NCBI RefSeq assembly: GCF_003584135.1
Contig: NZ_QXFI01000025.1
Location: 62,001 to 126,000, forward strand
DNA from: Flagellimonas pelagia
Lineage (GTDB): Bacteria; Bacteroidota; Bacteroidia; Flavobacteriales; Flavobacteriaceae
DNA: 64,000 nt
Direction of reading: 5' to 3'
Below are positions 9,223 through 17,575 of this stretch, one piece after another; within the stretch, counting starts at the first letter, position 1, and each line of letters opens with the position of its first letter. The notes under the pieces are model-generated. The model worked only from the letters and a program-made list of their open reading frames with translations. It ran no database searches and was not told where the DNA came from. The position numbers were made by a program, and so were the translations under genes.

Positions 9223-10788
9223 ATGAAAATTAGAAAACTTTTATGGGGTACCTTGGCCGTAACCGTATTATGGGCATGCGACCCCAACGAGCCTGTATCA
9301 ACCTATGTAAATACCGCCCCTGTGGTCAAGGACCATAGCTTTAGTGCCAAGGAAGACATTTCCGACACCCAAATTATTGGCACCGTAACCGCCAAAGATG
9401 AGGTGGACCATGACAAAATCACCTTTAGCATCCGCACCAATGATGATGACCTTTTCGAAATCTCACCTTCAGGTAATTTAAGCTTGGCCCAAGGGAAACA
9501 CCTCGATTTTGAGACCGCCGAAGAACATACCATTACCATTATGGCCCATGATGGCATTGTGGGGCGCTATGCCGAAGTTACCATCGCCGTGGAAGATGTA
9601 GAGCCGGAACCAGACTCCCCTACCATTACCCTGAACAAGGAATCTCTGGAACTCTATACCATGAATACCGAAACCCTAACGGCCACTGTGACCAATGCAG
9701 AAGGTCTTGAGATCGTCTGGACCTCGGACAATGAGGAAGTGGCCACCGTGGATGAAACGGGGAACGTAACTGCAGTAGAACCTGGCACCGCTACTATTAC
9801 GGCCAAGTTAGGTAAGACCACGACCACTTGTACTGTTGTGGTAAACCCAAATGTGTATGTGGCAGGAACTATCGAACCCATATACGATGTGAGTGAAGCA
9901 ACGTATTGGAAAAATGGCATGGGCCAAGAGTTGCCAGATGAGAGCATAACTAGTTCTACAAAATCCATATATGTGGATGGTACCGATGTATATGTTGCAG
10001 GTTACCATAAGAATGCAAATGATGTTTGGGTAGCGACCCTCTGGAAAAATGAAGTTCCACAGGAACTATCTGATGGCACTAAAAATTCCTATGCACAGTC
10101 AGTAGTTGTCAAGGATTCCAATATTTATGTGGCAGGAATGAAAAAAAATGCAAATGACCAATTTGTCGCGACCCTTTGGATAAATGGTGAGGCGCAAGCA
10201 CTATCAGATGGAAATACACATGCCTTTGCAAATTCCATATATATAAATCAAGGAGATTTATATGTTGTTGGAATTGTGAACAACGGAACCAATAGTGTTG
10301 CAACCCTATGGAAAAATGGAATAGCAACCGACCTTTCGGGTGGACTCTCCAGTTCTATTGCCAATTCAGTTTATGTAGATGGTTCGGATGTATATGTTGT
10401 TGGTTACCAAAAGAATGTCAATGATATTTGGGAGGCAACCCTCTGGAAAAATGGTTTGGCCGAAAAACTCCCAGATCAAAATGCTGGTTCTGAAGCAGGG
10501 TCTATTTTTATTAAGGCAAACAACGTATACGTATCCGGATACGTTAGAAATGCCAGTAATATCCTAGTGGCAACCCTATGGTTGAACGGGAACCCCATTG
10601 CTCTTTCGGATGGTACCGCAAATGCCCATGCAGCGTCGGTATATGTGGATGGAGATAATGTATATGTGGCAGGATATCTCAAAAACATCAACGATATCTG
10701 GACGGCTACCCTATGGAAAAATGGCGTTGCAGAATATTTATCTGATGGGACTATTGACACCTATGTGAGTTCACTTTTCGTCAAATAA
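9223..10788 (+). CDS. Surface lipoprotein: cadherin-like + Ig-like domains + seven 45-residue repeats
   Basis: Lipoprotein of 521 residues with an SPII signal (lipobox VLWAC, Cys19). Domains in order: a cadherin-like domain (about 35-127), a bacterial Ig-like group 2 domain (about 135-207), then seven tandem repeats (about 211-521). Six repeats are 44-45 residues and the last is 42. The repeat pattern is [V/I/L]YV.G....N.ND....ATLWKNG....LSDG....A.SIYVDG.D. Seven units of this size suggest a closed seven-bladed beta-propeller, which is an inference. The acidic Asn/Asp positions could bind calcium. It is paired with the paralogue at 10950 and separated from it by a terminator, so each is probably its own transcript. 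No T9SS domain is present. Confidence 0.88.
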   Translation: MKIRKLLWGTLAVTVLWACDPNEPVSTYVNTAPVVKDHSFSAKEDISDTQIIGTVTAKDEVDHDKITFSIRTNDDDLFEISPSGNLSLAQGKHLDFETAEEHTITIMAHDGIVGRYAEVTIAVEDVEPEPDSPTITLNKESLELYTMNTETLTATVTNAEGLEIVWTSDNEEVATVDETGNVTAVEPGTATITAKLGKTTTTCTVVVNPNVYVAGTIEPIYDVSEATYWKNGMGQELPDESITSSTKSIYVDGTDVYVAGYHKNANDVWVATLWKNEVPQELSDGTKNSYAQSVVVKDSNIYVAGMKKNANDQFVATLWINGEAQALSDGNTHAFANSIYINQGDLYVVGIVNNGTNSVATLWKNGIATDLSGGLSSSIANSVYVDGSDVYVVGYQKNVNDIWEATLWKNGLAEKLPDQNAGSEAGSIFIKANNVYVSGYVRNASNILVATLWLNGNPIALSDGTANAHAASVYVDGDNVYVAGYLKNINDIWTATLWKNGVAEYLSDGTIDTYVSSLFVK

Positions 10789-10810
10789 TCATTTTACATC
10801 AACCGATTAT

Positions 10811-10838
10811 AAAGCCCTCAACCTATGGGGGCTTTTTT
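10811..10838 (+). terminator. Rho-independent terminator
   Basis: AAAGCCC...GGGCTTT hairpin followed by a T-tract, directly after the first seven-repeat lipoprotein gene. Confidence 0.8.
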
Positions 10839-10949
10839 ATGGCCCATATATCCATTTCACCCATTTATCAAGTCACAATAAGCATACACCAATTGACCCC
10901 TATTTGCCATTTCATTATACTCTTTCTTGTACTTTCAAAAACAATTCTC

Positions 10950-12458
10950 ATGAAAAGAAAAGGAACCTTATTCCCTGTACTGCTCTTTACAATGGCCTTT
11001 GTGCTCATTTGGTCCTGTGGCAAAGACGATGATCCGAAACCTATGGACACGATGCCCACTATTACCGATTTTAATCCTGCCTCTGGGCCTGTGGGTACGC
11101 AGGTCACTATCAATGGAACCCATTTTAGTGCCACACCGGCAGAAAACGAAGTAAAATTTGGGGATGTGGCCGCCAATGTAGCCATCGCTACCAGTACAAA
11201 ACTTATCGTCACCGTTCCTGAAGGGGCGACCACAGCTAAAATCAGTGTAACAGTGGATGGGGAAACCGCCACCAGTGCAACCAACTTTACGGTCACCACT
11301 ACGATTGCGCTTGACAAGAGTTCGTTGGAGCTGTTTACGCTTGACAATGCCGCCTTGACCGCCACGCTGAGCCAAGGAAACAACTCGGACATCACTTGGA
11401 GTTCGGACAACGAAAATGTGGCCATCGTGGATGAAAATGGAAACGTAACCGCCACTGGGTCGGGAACTGCCACCATTACTGCCTCTGTTGATGGTGATGA
11501 GGCCATCTGTACAGTGACCGTTCACCCCAACGTGTATGTGGCAGGTTATGCCAAAAATGCCCAGAACTTAACAGTGGCCACCTTATGGAAAAATGGAGCA
11601 ATGCAACAACTCTCCAATGGCGCCTCTTATGCTGAAGCAGTATTTGTAACCGGTCCGGATGTGTATGTTGCAGGTAATACTGTAAATGAAAATAATATTT
11701 ATGTGGCTACCCTATGGAAAAATGGGGTCGCTCAAGAGCTTTCGAACGGAATAAACAATGCCTTTACATCTTCATTATATGTGGACAGTTCGGATATTTA
11801 TGTCTCAGGTTATGTGGATTATTCTCCCTTTTTGGCGGTACTCTGGAAAAATGGGGGGACCAATGAACTGTATGAAGGGGACAAAGCCTCCTCTGCATAT
11901 TCCATTTTTATAAAAGATGGGGATGTCTATGTGGCCGGTTACATAGATAATGCAAACGACGAATCCATAGCAACCCTATGGAAGAATGGTATAAAACAAA
12001 ATCTTTCCGATGAAATTTCGCTCTCCGTTGCATATTCAGTTTATGTGGATGGACAAGATGTGTACATGGGGGGCAGCTATACCAATGCCAATAACGTTCA
12101 AGTAGCGGCACTTTGGAAAAATGGTTTGGCCCAGAACCTATCCGATGGAACAACGGATGCTAATATTTATTCCATATATGTCTCCGAAGGAAATGTATAT
12201 GCCGTTGGATCCATTGAAAATGCAAATAATGTAAGTGTAGCCACCTTATGGAAAAATGGGGTAGTACAAGATCTTTCGAATGGAATCAAAAATGCAAGTG
12301 CCATTTCTATCTCTGTTGATGGAGAAGATGTCTATGTTACTGGTTTTGCATATAATGAAAACAACGTGGTTGTGGCAACATTATGGAAAAATGGCTCAGC
12401 AGAATCCCTTTCAGATGGAGTTGGGGCTGCTACTGCTTATTCCATCTTTGTAAAATAA
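10950..12458 (+). CDS. Surface lipoprotein: IPT/TIG + Ig-like domains + seven 45-residue repeats
   Basis: Paralogue of the preceding lipoprotein, 502 residues from the ATG at 10950. This start gives a proper SPII signal (lipobox IWSC, Cys23); an in-frame ATG 37 codons upstream lacks one. Domains: an IPT/TIG domain (about 37-117, with FNPASGPVGTQVTI), an Ig-like group 2 domain (about 120-190) and seven tandem repeats (about 195-502) of 42-45 residues with the same core YVAG...VATLWKNG...LS.G. The repeat tail is thus conserved with its neighbour while the N-terminal domain differs, indicating domain exchange after duplication. Likely displayed on the cell surface; the ligand is unknown. Confidence 0.88.
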   Translation: MKRKGTLFPVLLFTMAFVLIWSCGKDDDPKPMDTMPTITDFNPASGPVGTQVTINGTHFSATPAENEVKFGDVAANVAIATSTKLIVTVPEGATTAKISVTVDGETATSATNFTVTTTIALDKSSLELFTLDNAALTATLSQGNNSDITWSSDNENVAIVDENGNVTATGSGTATITASVDGDEAICTVTVHPNVYVAGYAKNAQNLTVATLWKNGAMQQLSNGASYAEAVFVTGPDVYVAGNTVNENNIYVATLWKNGVAQELSNGINNAFTSSLYVDSSDIYVSGYVDYSPFLAVLWKNGGTNELYEGDKASSAYSIFIKDGDVYVAGYIDNANDESIATLWKNGIKQNLSDEISLSVAYSVYVDGQDVYMGGSYTNANNVQVAALWKNGLAQNLSDGTTDANIYSIYVSEGNVYAVGSIENANNVSVATLWKNGVVQDLSNGIKNASAISISVDGEDVYVTGFAYNENNVVVATLWKNGSAESLSDGVGAATAYSIFVK

Positions 12459-12480
12459 CATTGAAATTAAAACCTGCCTA

Positions 12481-12512
12481 AAAATGGCCCTGCAGTAATG
12501 TGGGGCTTTTTT
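12481..12512 (+). terminator. Terminator after second seven-repeat lipoprotein
   Basis: AAAA.GGCCC...GGGGCTTTTTT forms a short stem followed by a T-tract 22 nt after the stop codon. Confidence 0.65.
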
Positions 12513-12619
12513 GTTTATAATCTTTAAAGAATCAAGAGAAAAATGAATTCATGTAAATTGGTGAAATTCGTGTCATTCCAAATCATCACCCGCCCGATAT
12601 CGGAAATCAACACATAAAA

Positions 12620-13129
12620 TCACTTCTTTTTCTTGAACAGGGGAACAGAAGAACAAGCCTCCCCATACATCACACTTTTGGCAACTTCCTGTATTTTCAT
12701 CATGGCCATGATGTAAGCATTTTCGGGAACGGGTTTATGGGAACATCCTTTGATGATTACCGGCTTATCCGCAAATTCTGAAACATCAAGGTTTTCTATA
12801 ATTGTCTGGAAAAGTGAGGTTTCCAAATCTACCAAATTCCCTACAACAACCCTTTTGACATAGGGTGCCAACCTAGAAGCTACCAACATAAAAGCCCAAC
12901 CCGGGATTATGGCATCCGAAGAACAATGAAGCGCCACATAAGCATCTTGGTAGTTGGACCAATTATGGGCATCCACATAGGCACGGAACTCCTTTTCACG
13001 CAAGATAATGCCTTCATAAAGCCATTCTGAAACGTCCAGTACCTTCCGTTCACCTTTGGGATAATAATCTTCCAGGTCAAAGGTGACCAATTGGCTTTGG
13101 GCAACTCGGTTTATGATTTCTTTTTCCAT
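12620..13129 (-). CDS. DUF2480 family protein
   Basis: Cytoplasmic protein of 169 residues matching the DUF2480 family of Bacteroidota, recognised from the segments QLVTFDLEDYYP near the N-terminus and VIIKGCS with a conserved Cys toward the C-terminus. Its function is not established. It is the last gene of the SUF cluster, separated from the DUF59 gene by 102 bp holding a palindromic repeat. Its constant place next to SUF genes suggests a link to Fe-S cluster metabolism, which is inference only. Confidence 0.85.
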   Translation of the reverse strand: MEKEIINRVAQSQLVTFDLEDYYPKGERKVLDVSEWLYEGIILREKEFRAYVDAHNWSNYQDAYVALHCSSDAIIPGWAFMLVASRLAPYVKRVVVGNLVDLETSLFQTIIENLDVSEFADKPVIIKGCSHKPVPENAYIMAMMKIQEVAKSVMYGEACSSVPLFKKKK

Positions 13130-13132
13130 ACT

Positions 13133-13219
13133 GTCCTTCCTGCGAAAGCAGGAATCTTTTTAATTGAACATGGATTCCGCACCTTACTTCGACTCCGCTC
13201 AGTATTCGTGCGGAATGAC
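13133..13219. repeat. Palindromic interspersed repeat (between DUF59 and DUF2480 genes)
   Basis: Two hairpins in a row: TTCCTGC-GAAA-GCAGGAA and ATTCCGCAC...GTGCGGAAT, ending in AATGACA. This is the same architecture as the element at 16725-16799. Confidence 0.75.
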
Positions 13220-13231
13220 ATTACAATCCAG

Positions 13232-13561
13232 CTACAAAAGACCCAACTCCAACTTCGCTTCTTCGCTCATCAGTTCCTGGGTCCAAGGAGGATCAAAGGT
13301 GATTTCCACCTCCACATCGTTCAAATCGTCAATTGATTTTACCTTTTCTTCCACCTCAACGGGCAAACTTTCGGCCACTGGGCAGTTGGGAGATGTTAGG
13401 GTCATCAAAATCTTGACATCATTATCCTCATTCACGAACACGTCGTAAATCAACCCCAACTCATAAATGTCAACCGGTATCTCAGGGTCATATATGGTCT
13501 TGAGGACCCTTACTATTTTTTCACCCAGTTCTTGGGTATCTATGGTGATTTCTTCGCTCAT
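13232..13561 (-). CDS. DUF59/MIP18-family SUF assembly protein (SufT-like)
   Basis: Protein of 109 residues with the DUF59 fold. Motifs include YDPEIPVDIYELGLIY and the conserved Cys in TSPNCP. Related proteins help mature or deliver Fe-S clusters (SufT, MIP18). It lies directly upstream of sufE's partner genes in the SUF operon order; only 6 bp separate it from the sufE stop codon, so the two are co-transcribed. Cytoplasmic. The assignment rests on family plus context. Confidence 0.9.
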   Translation of the reverse strand: MSEEITIDTQELGEKIVRVLKTIYDPEIPVDIYELGLIYDVFVNEDNDVKILMTLTSPNCPVAESLPVEVEEKVKSIDDLNDVEVEITFDPPWTQELMSEEAKLELGLL

Positions 13562-13567
13562 CCTGTT

Positions 13568-13990
13568 CTAGTTTAATTGTGTCTGATAGGCCACAGCGTA
13601 CAATTTCAATTGCTTGATCATACTTACCAAACCATTGGCCCTGGTGGGCGACAAATGCTCCTTCAATCCAATTTCATCAATAAAATCCGTATCAGCATCA
13701 ATGATATCCTGTGGTTTTTGATTGCTGAACGCCCTGATCAATATGGCAATGATCCCTTTGGTAATGATGGCATCACTATCCGCTGTGAACACCAATCTGT
13801 CGCCATCGAGCTCGGCATGGACCCACACTTTGCTCTGGCAACCCTTGATCAAATTGTCATCGGTCTTATATTGATCATCGATCAATGGAAGTGATTTACC
13901 CAGTTCTATCATGTACTCATAACGCTGCATCCAATCATCGAACATGGAGAATTCATCCACTATATCATTCTGTATCTCTTGTATCGTCAT
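13568..13990 (-). CDS. sufE: SufE cysteine desulfuration protein
   Basis: Sulfur-acceptor protein of 140 residues that takes persulfide from SufS and passes it to the SufBCD scaffold. The active Cys is Cys51 in KGCQSKVWV, at the same position as in E. coli SufE. I chose the ATG at 13990, which matches family length; a longer frame open to 14035 adds 15 atypical residues. It follows sufS after 72 bp on the same strand. Confidence 0.95.
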   Translation of the reverse strand: MTIQEIQNDIVDEFSMFDDWMQRYEYMIELGKSLPLIDDQYKTDDNLIKGCQSKVWVHAELDGDRLVFTADSDAIITKGIIAILIRAFSNQKPQDIIDADTDFIDEIGLKEHLSPTRANGLVSMIKQLKLYAVAYQTQLN

Positions 13991-14062
13991 GTTTCGGTTT
14001 TGTTCAAAAATACAACTCGGAAAGTTGCTTTTCAAGTGTTTAAGATAATGATAACGGTTGGC

Positions 14063-15304
14063 CTACAACAACATATTTCTGGCCCTCTTCACCCCTTTCA
14101 CCAAAGCATCCACTTCTTCTTGGGTATTATAAAAACTGAAACTGGCCCTTACCGTTCCCGGGATTTTATAAAAATCCATGATAGGTTGGGCGCAATGGTG
14201 ACCTGTTCTTACGGCAATTCCTAATTTGTCCAGAATGGTCCCGATATCATACGGATGAGCCCCATCAATATTAAAGGAAATCACCGAAGTTTTATGCTTG
14301 GCCGTTCCGTAAATTCTCAATCCTTCTATGGTGAGCAACTGTTTCGTGGCATATTGCATCAATTCTTCCTCATATTGGGCAATGGCTTCAAAACCGATAT
14401 GGTTCATGTAATCCAAAGCGGCACCAAAAGCGATGCCACCACAAATATTGGGAGTGCCCGCTTCAAACTTATGGGGGAGATCGGCATAGGTGGTCTTTTC
14501 AAAAGTAACCTCAGCGATCATTTCGCCCCCACCTTGATAGGGTGGTAGTTTGTTGAGCCACTTTTCTTTCCCATAAAGCATGCCTACCCCCGTGGGGCCA
14601 CACATTTTATGGGCAGAAACGGTATAAAAATCCACATCGAGGGCCTGTAGATCGGGTTTGATGTGGGCCGCAGCCTGTGCACCGTCGATCAAAACGGCTG
14701 CATCCACTTTATGAGCTGCATCAATGATTTCTTCGATCGGATTGATGGTTCCCAAAGCGTTGGACACATGGTTACAAAAGACCAACTTGGTGCGTTCGTT
14801 CAATAGCTTGTGGTATTCTTCCATGATCAATTCCCCATCCAGATTCATCGGAATCACCTTCAATTGGGCACCGGTACGCTCACAGAGCATTTGCCAAGGC
14901 ACAATATTGGAATGATGCTCCATGGCAGACACGATAACCTCATCCCCATTTTTTAAAAAGGACGTAAAGCCTGTGGCTACCAAATTGATGCCATGGGTAG
15001 TCCCAGAAGTGAAAATCACTTCGTAGGAATGGGCAATATTGAAGTGTTTCTGGATTTTTTGCCTTGCCACTTCATAGGCATCTGTTGCTTCCTGTGAGAG
15101 TGTATGTACCCCGCGATGAATGTTCGCATTATACCTGTGATAGTAATCCACAATCACATCGATCACTTGCTGGGGAGTTTGAGAAGTCGCGGCATTATCC
15201 AAATACACCAAAGGCTGCCCATTTACCTCTCGGTTGAGTATGGGAAAATCCTTGCGGATGGTATCCACATCAAATTTATTTGTTAAAATGCTTCTATCTG
15301 TCAT
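14063..15304 (-). CDS. sufS: SufS cysteine desulfurase
   Basis: PLP-dependent class V aminotransferase-fold enzyme of 413 residues. It converts cysteine to alanine and leaves a persulfide on its active Cys. Lys233 in TVSAHKMCGP is the PLP Schiff-base lysine; Cys371 in RTGHHCAQP carries the persulfide. N-terminal YLDNAATSQ is typical. The start ATG at 15304 coincides with the end of a palindromic repeat (15299-15386), so the start codon and second codon are contributed by repeat sequence. It works with SufE and the SufBCD complex encoded upstream. Confidence 0.97.
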   Translation of the reverse strand: MTDRSILTNKFDVDTIRKDFPILNREVNGQPLVYLDNAATSQTPQQVIDVIVDYYHRYNANIHRGVHTLSQEATDAYEVARQKIQKHFNIAHSYEVIFTSGTTHGINLVATGFTSFLKNGDEVIVSAMEHHSNIVPWQMLCERTGAQLKVIPMNLDGELIMEEYHKLLNERTKLVFCNHVSNALGTINPIEEIIDAAHKVDAAVLIDGAQAAAHIKPDLQALDVDFYTVSAHKMCGPTGVGMLYGKEKWLNKLPPYQGGGEMIAEVTFEKTTYADLPHKFEAGTPNICGGIAFGAALDYMNHIGFEAIAQYEEELMQYATKQLLTIEGLRIYGTAKHKTSVISFNIDGAHPYDIGTILDKLGIAVRTGHHCAQPIMDFYKIPGTVRASFSFYNTQEEVDALVKGVKRARNMLL

Positions 15305-15386
15305 TTTGAACGAAGTGAAAAATCTAGAATATCATGAGATTTCTCGCCCTTCCCTCACAAGTTCAGGACTTGGGCTCGAAATGACA
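15299..15386. repeat. Palindromic interspersed repeat between sufD and sufS
   Basis: Ends TGTCATTTTGA and TCGAAATGACA are near-perfect inverted repeats. The left end overlaps the sufS ATG. It belongs to the same family as the elements at 13133, 16725 and 32929. Confidence 0.7.
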
Positions 15387-15393
15387 CCTTAAT

Positions 15394-16710
15394 CTAAAGA
15401 TCGAAACCGACCCTTACACCCAATTTATTGGCAATAATCTTGTTGATCCTTGATTTAAGCTCTGGGATGCGGACACTTTCCAAAACGTTGTTGGCAAAGG
15501 CATACATCAATAGGGCTGTGGCCTCTTTTTTGGGAATCCCCCTAGATCGTAAATAGAAAAGGGCGTCCTCGTCCAACTGCCCAATGGTGCATCCATGGGA
15601 ACATTTCACGTCGTCCGCAAAGATTTCCAATTGGGGTTTTGAGTTGATGGTGGCCCTGTCGCTCAACAAAATATTGTTGTTCTGCTGAAAGGCATCCGTC
15701 TTTTGGGCAATTTTGTCCACAATGATTTTTCCGTTGAATACCCCTGTGGAACTATCTCCAAAAATTCCCTTGTAATCTTGGTGGCTCTCGCAATTGGGTT
15801 GTCTGTGGTGCACCAAAGTGTGATGGTCCACATGTTGTTTATCTCCCAAGATGGTCACTCCTTTCAAGGTAGAATCGATACGCTCACCGTTTTGATAAAA
15901 GTTCAGGTTGTTACGGATCAATTTCCCTCCGAAAGAGAAGGTATGTACCCGAACTACACTGCTGTCCTTTTGAGAAATATAGGTGTTGTCCACCAACGAA
16001 GCGGTTGGGGCATCATTCTGAACTTTATAATAATCCACAATGGCATCCTTGCCCGCAAAAATCTCCGTTACCGAATTGGTAAATACCTCATTGTCCGTCA
16101 AACTTTGATGGCGCTCAATGATCTGCACCTCGGCATTGTCCTCCGCTACAATCAGGTTACGGGGCTGCAACATGAGTGCTGCCTCATTGCCTGTTGCCAA
16201 ATGTAAAATCTGGATAGGCTTTTTGGGCATTTTGTTCTTCGGGATATAAATGTAGGCCCCTTCCTTGCTAAAAGCCGTATTCAAGGTGGTCAACGATTCA
16301 TCCTTAGAGGCTACTTTGTTAAAATATACCTCGATGACCTGACGGAACATCGGTTTGCTGAAAGCGGAGCTCATCAAGCAAACATCCACCCCATCATGGG
16401 TGGTTTCCGAAAGATAGGAACTATATACGCCATCCACGAACACAATCTTGTAGGTATCGATCTCGTGAAGGAAATACTTCTTTACATCCTTGTATTCCAA
16501 CGTTGATTCCTCTTTGGGGAAAATGCTGAAATCTACCTTTTGAAGGCTATTTAGGGATGTATATTTCCAAGCTTCCTCCTTTTTGGATGGAAACCCTTTG
16601 TTTTCAAAATTCTTGATGGCCTCCGAACGTACTTCGTGCACCGGATGATCCAAGTCCACATTGTTCTCGAATGCCAAGAATGATGAGATTAATTTTTCCT
16701 TTAAATCCAT
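15394..16710 (-). CDS. sufD: SufD, Fe-S cluster scaffold complex subunit
   Basis: SufD of 438 residues, a right-handed parallel beta-helix protein that pairs with SufB on the SufC dimer. Recognisable features are the N-terminal KKEEAWKYTSL, the His-rich core VDHHTLVHH and the C-terminal KCSHGCTIGQLDEDALFYLRSRG. The ATG at 16710 fits the family length. Between sufC and sufD lies a 94-bp gap holding a palindromic repeat. Confidence 0.96.
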   Translation of the reverse strand: MDLKEKLISSFLAFENNVDLDHPVHEVRSEAIKNFENKGFPSKKEEAWKYTSLNSLQKVDFSIFPKEESTLEYKDVKKYFLHEIDTYKIVFVDGVYSSYLSETTHDGVDVCLMSSAFSKPMFRQVIEVYFNKVASKDESLTTLNTAFSKEGAYIYIPKNKMPKKPIQILHLATGNEAALMLQPRNLIVAEDNAEVQIIERHQSLTDNEVFTNSVTEIFAGKDAIVDYYKVQNDAPTASLVDNTYISQKDSSVVRVHTFSFGGKLIRNNLNFYQNGERIDSTLKGVTILGDKQHVDHHTLVHHRQPNCESHQDYKGIFGDSSTGVFNGKIIVDKIAQKTDAFQQNNNILLSDRATINSKPQLEIFADDVKCSHGCTIGQLDEDALFYLRSRGIPKKEATALLMYAFANNVLESVRIPELKSRINKIIANKLGVRVGFDL

Positions 16711-16724
16711 ATTTTACTCCTTGT

Positions 16725-16799
16725 CATTCCTGCGAAAGCAGGAATCTCATTAAGATTGTTTTTGAATCATTTGGATTCCCATTTTCATGGGAATGACAA
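16725..16799. repeat. Palindromic interspersed repeat between sufC and sufD
   Basis: Outer ends TTGTCATTCC and GGAATGACAA are inverted repeats. Inside are two hairpins: ATTCCTGC-GAAA-GCAGGAAT (GNRA tetraloop) and ATTCCCAT-TTTC-ATGGGAAT. It is the clearest member of the repeat family in this window. Confidence 0.85.
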
Positions 16800-16804
16800 A
16801 ATGC

Positions 16805-17557
16805 TTAAACCGTAGCTTCCTGTTTGATCCAATCGTACCCTTTCTCCTCCAACTCAAGCGCCAATTCCTTGGTGCCGGATTTCACGATTTTTCCGTTGTA
16901 CAATACGTGTACAAAATCCGGAACGATATAATCCAACAAACGCTGGTAATGGGTGATTACGATGATCGCATTGTCCTTGTTACGCAATTTGTTCACCCCA
17001 TTGGCCACAATGCGAAGCGCATCAATGTCCAAACCGGAGTCGGTTTCATCCAAAATGGCCAGCTTCGGTTCCATCATCGCCATTTGAAAGATCTCGTTAC
17101 GCTTTTTCTCACCTCCAGAGAACCCTTCGTTCAATGAACGGGAAAGAAACTTGCGATCGATTTCCAACAACTCGGATTTCTCACGGATCTTCTTCAACAT
17201 CTCATTGGCGGGCATTTCTTCCAAACCTCGTGCTTTGCGGGATTCGTTGATGGCGGTTTTGATGAAGTTGGTTACCGATACACCCGGAATCTCCACAGGG
17301 TATTGGAACGAAAGGAAAATTCCTTTATGCGCTCTTTCCTCTGGGGCCAACTCGTCAAGGTCCTCACCCTCCAAAACAATACTGCCTTCCTCTACCTCAA
17401 AATCCTCCTTTCCGGCAATCACCGATGCCAAGGTACTTTTACCAGACCCGTTAGGACCCATGATGGCGTGTACCTCTCCGGCATTCACCTTTAGGTCGAT
17501 TCCCTTCAGGATTTCTTTATCTTCTACGCTTGCGTGTAAATTCTTGATTTCTAACAT
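16805..17557 (-). CDS. sufC: SufC, Fe-S assembly ATPase
   Basis: ABC-type ATPase of 250 residues. Walker A is GPNGSGKS (34-41), the signature is SGGEKKRNE and Walker B is [12 protein letters not shown]. SufC dimerises and drives conformational change of SufB/SufD during cluster assembly. I chose the ATG at 17557, giving the standard N-terminus MLEIKNLHA; the longer frame starts with TTG. It follows the lactonase-like gene by 18 bp instead of sufB directly. Confidence 0.97.
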   Translation of the reverse strand: MLEIKNLHASVEDKEILKGIDLKVNAGEVHAIMGPNGSGKSTLASVIAGKEDFEVEEGSIVLEGEDLDELAPEERAHKGIFLSFQYPVEIPGVSVTNFIKTAINESRKARGLEEMPANEMLKKIREKSELLEIDRKFLSRSLNEGFSGGEKKRNEIFQMAMMEPKLAILDETDSGLDIDALRIVANGVNKLRNKDNAIIVITHYQRLLDYIVPDFVHVLYNGKIVKSGTKELALELEEKGYDWIKQEATV

Positions 17558-17575
17558 GCTGTTCTTCTTCAAATA

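Noticed and set aside
9853-12455. Regular 135-bp DNA periodicity that could be taken for a CRISPR-like or satellite array
   Set aside because: The period is a multiple of three, keeps one reading frame and reflects protein repeats; there are no short identical repeats with unique spacers.
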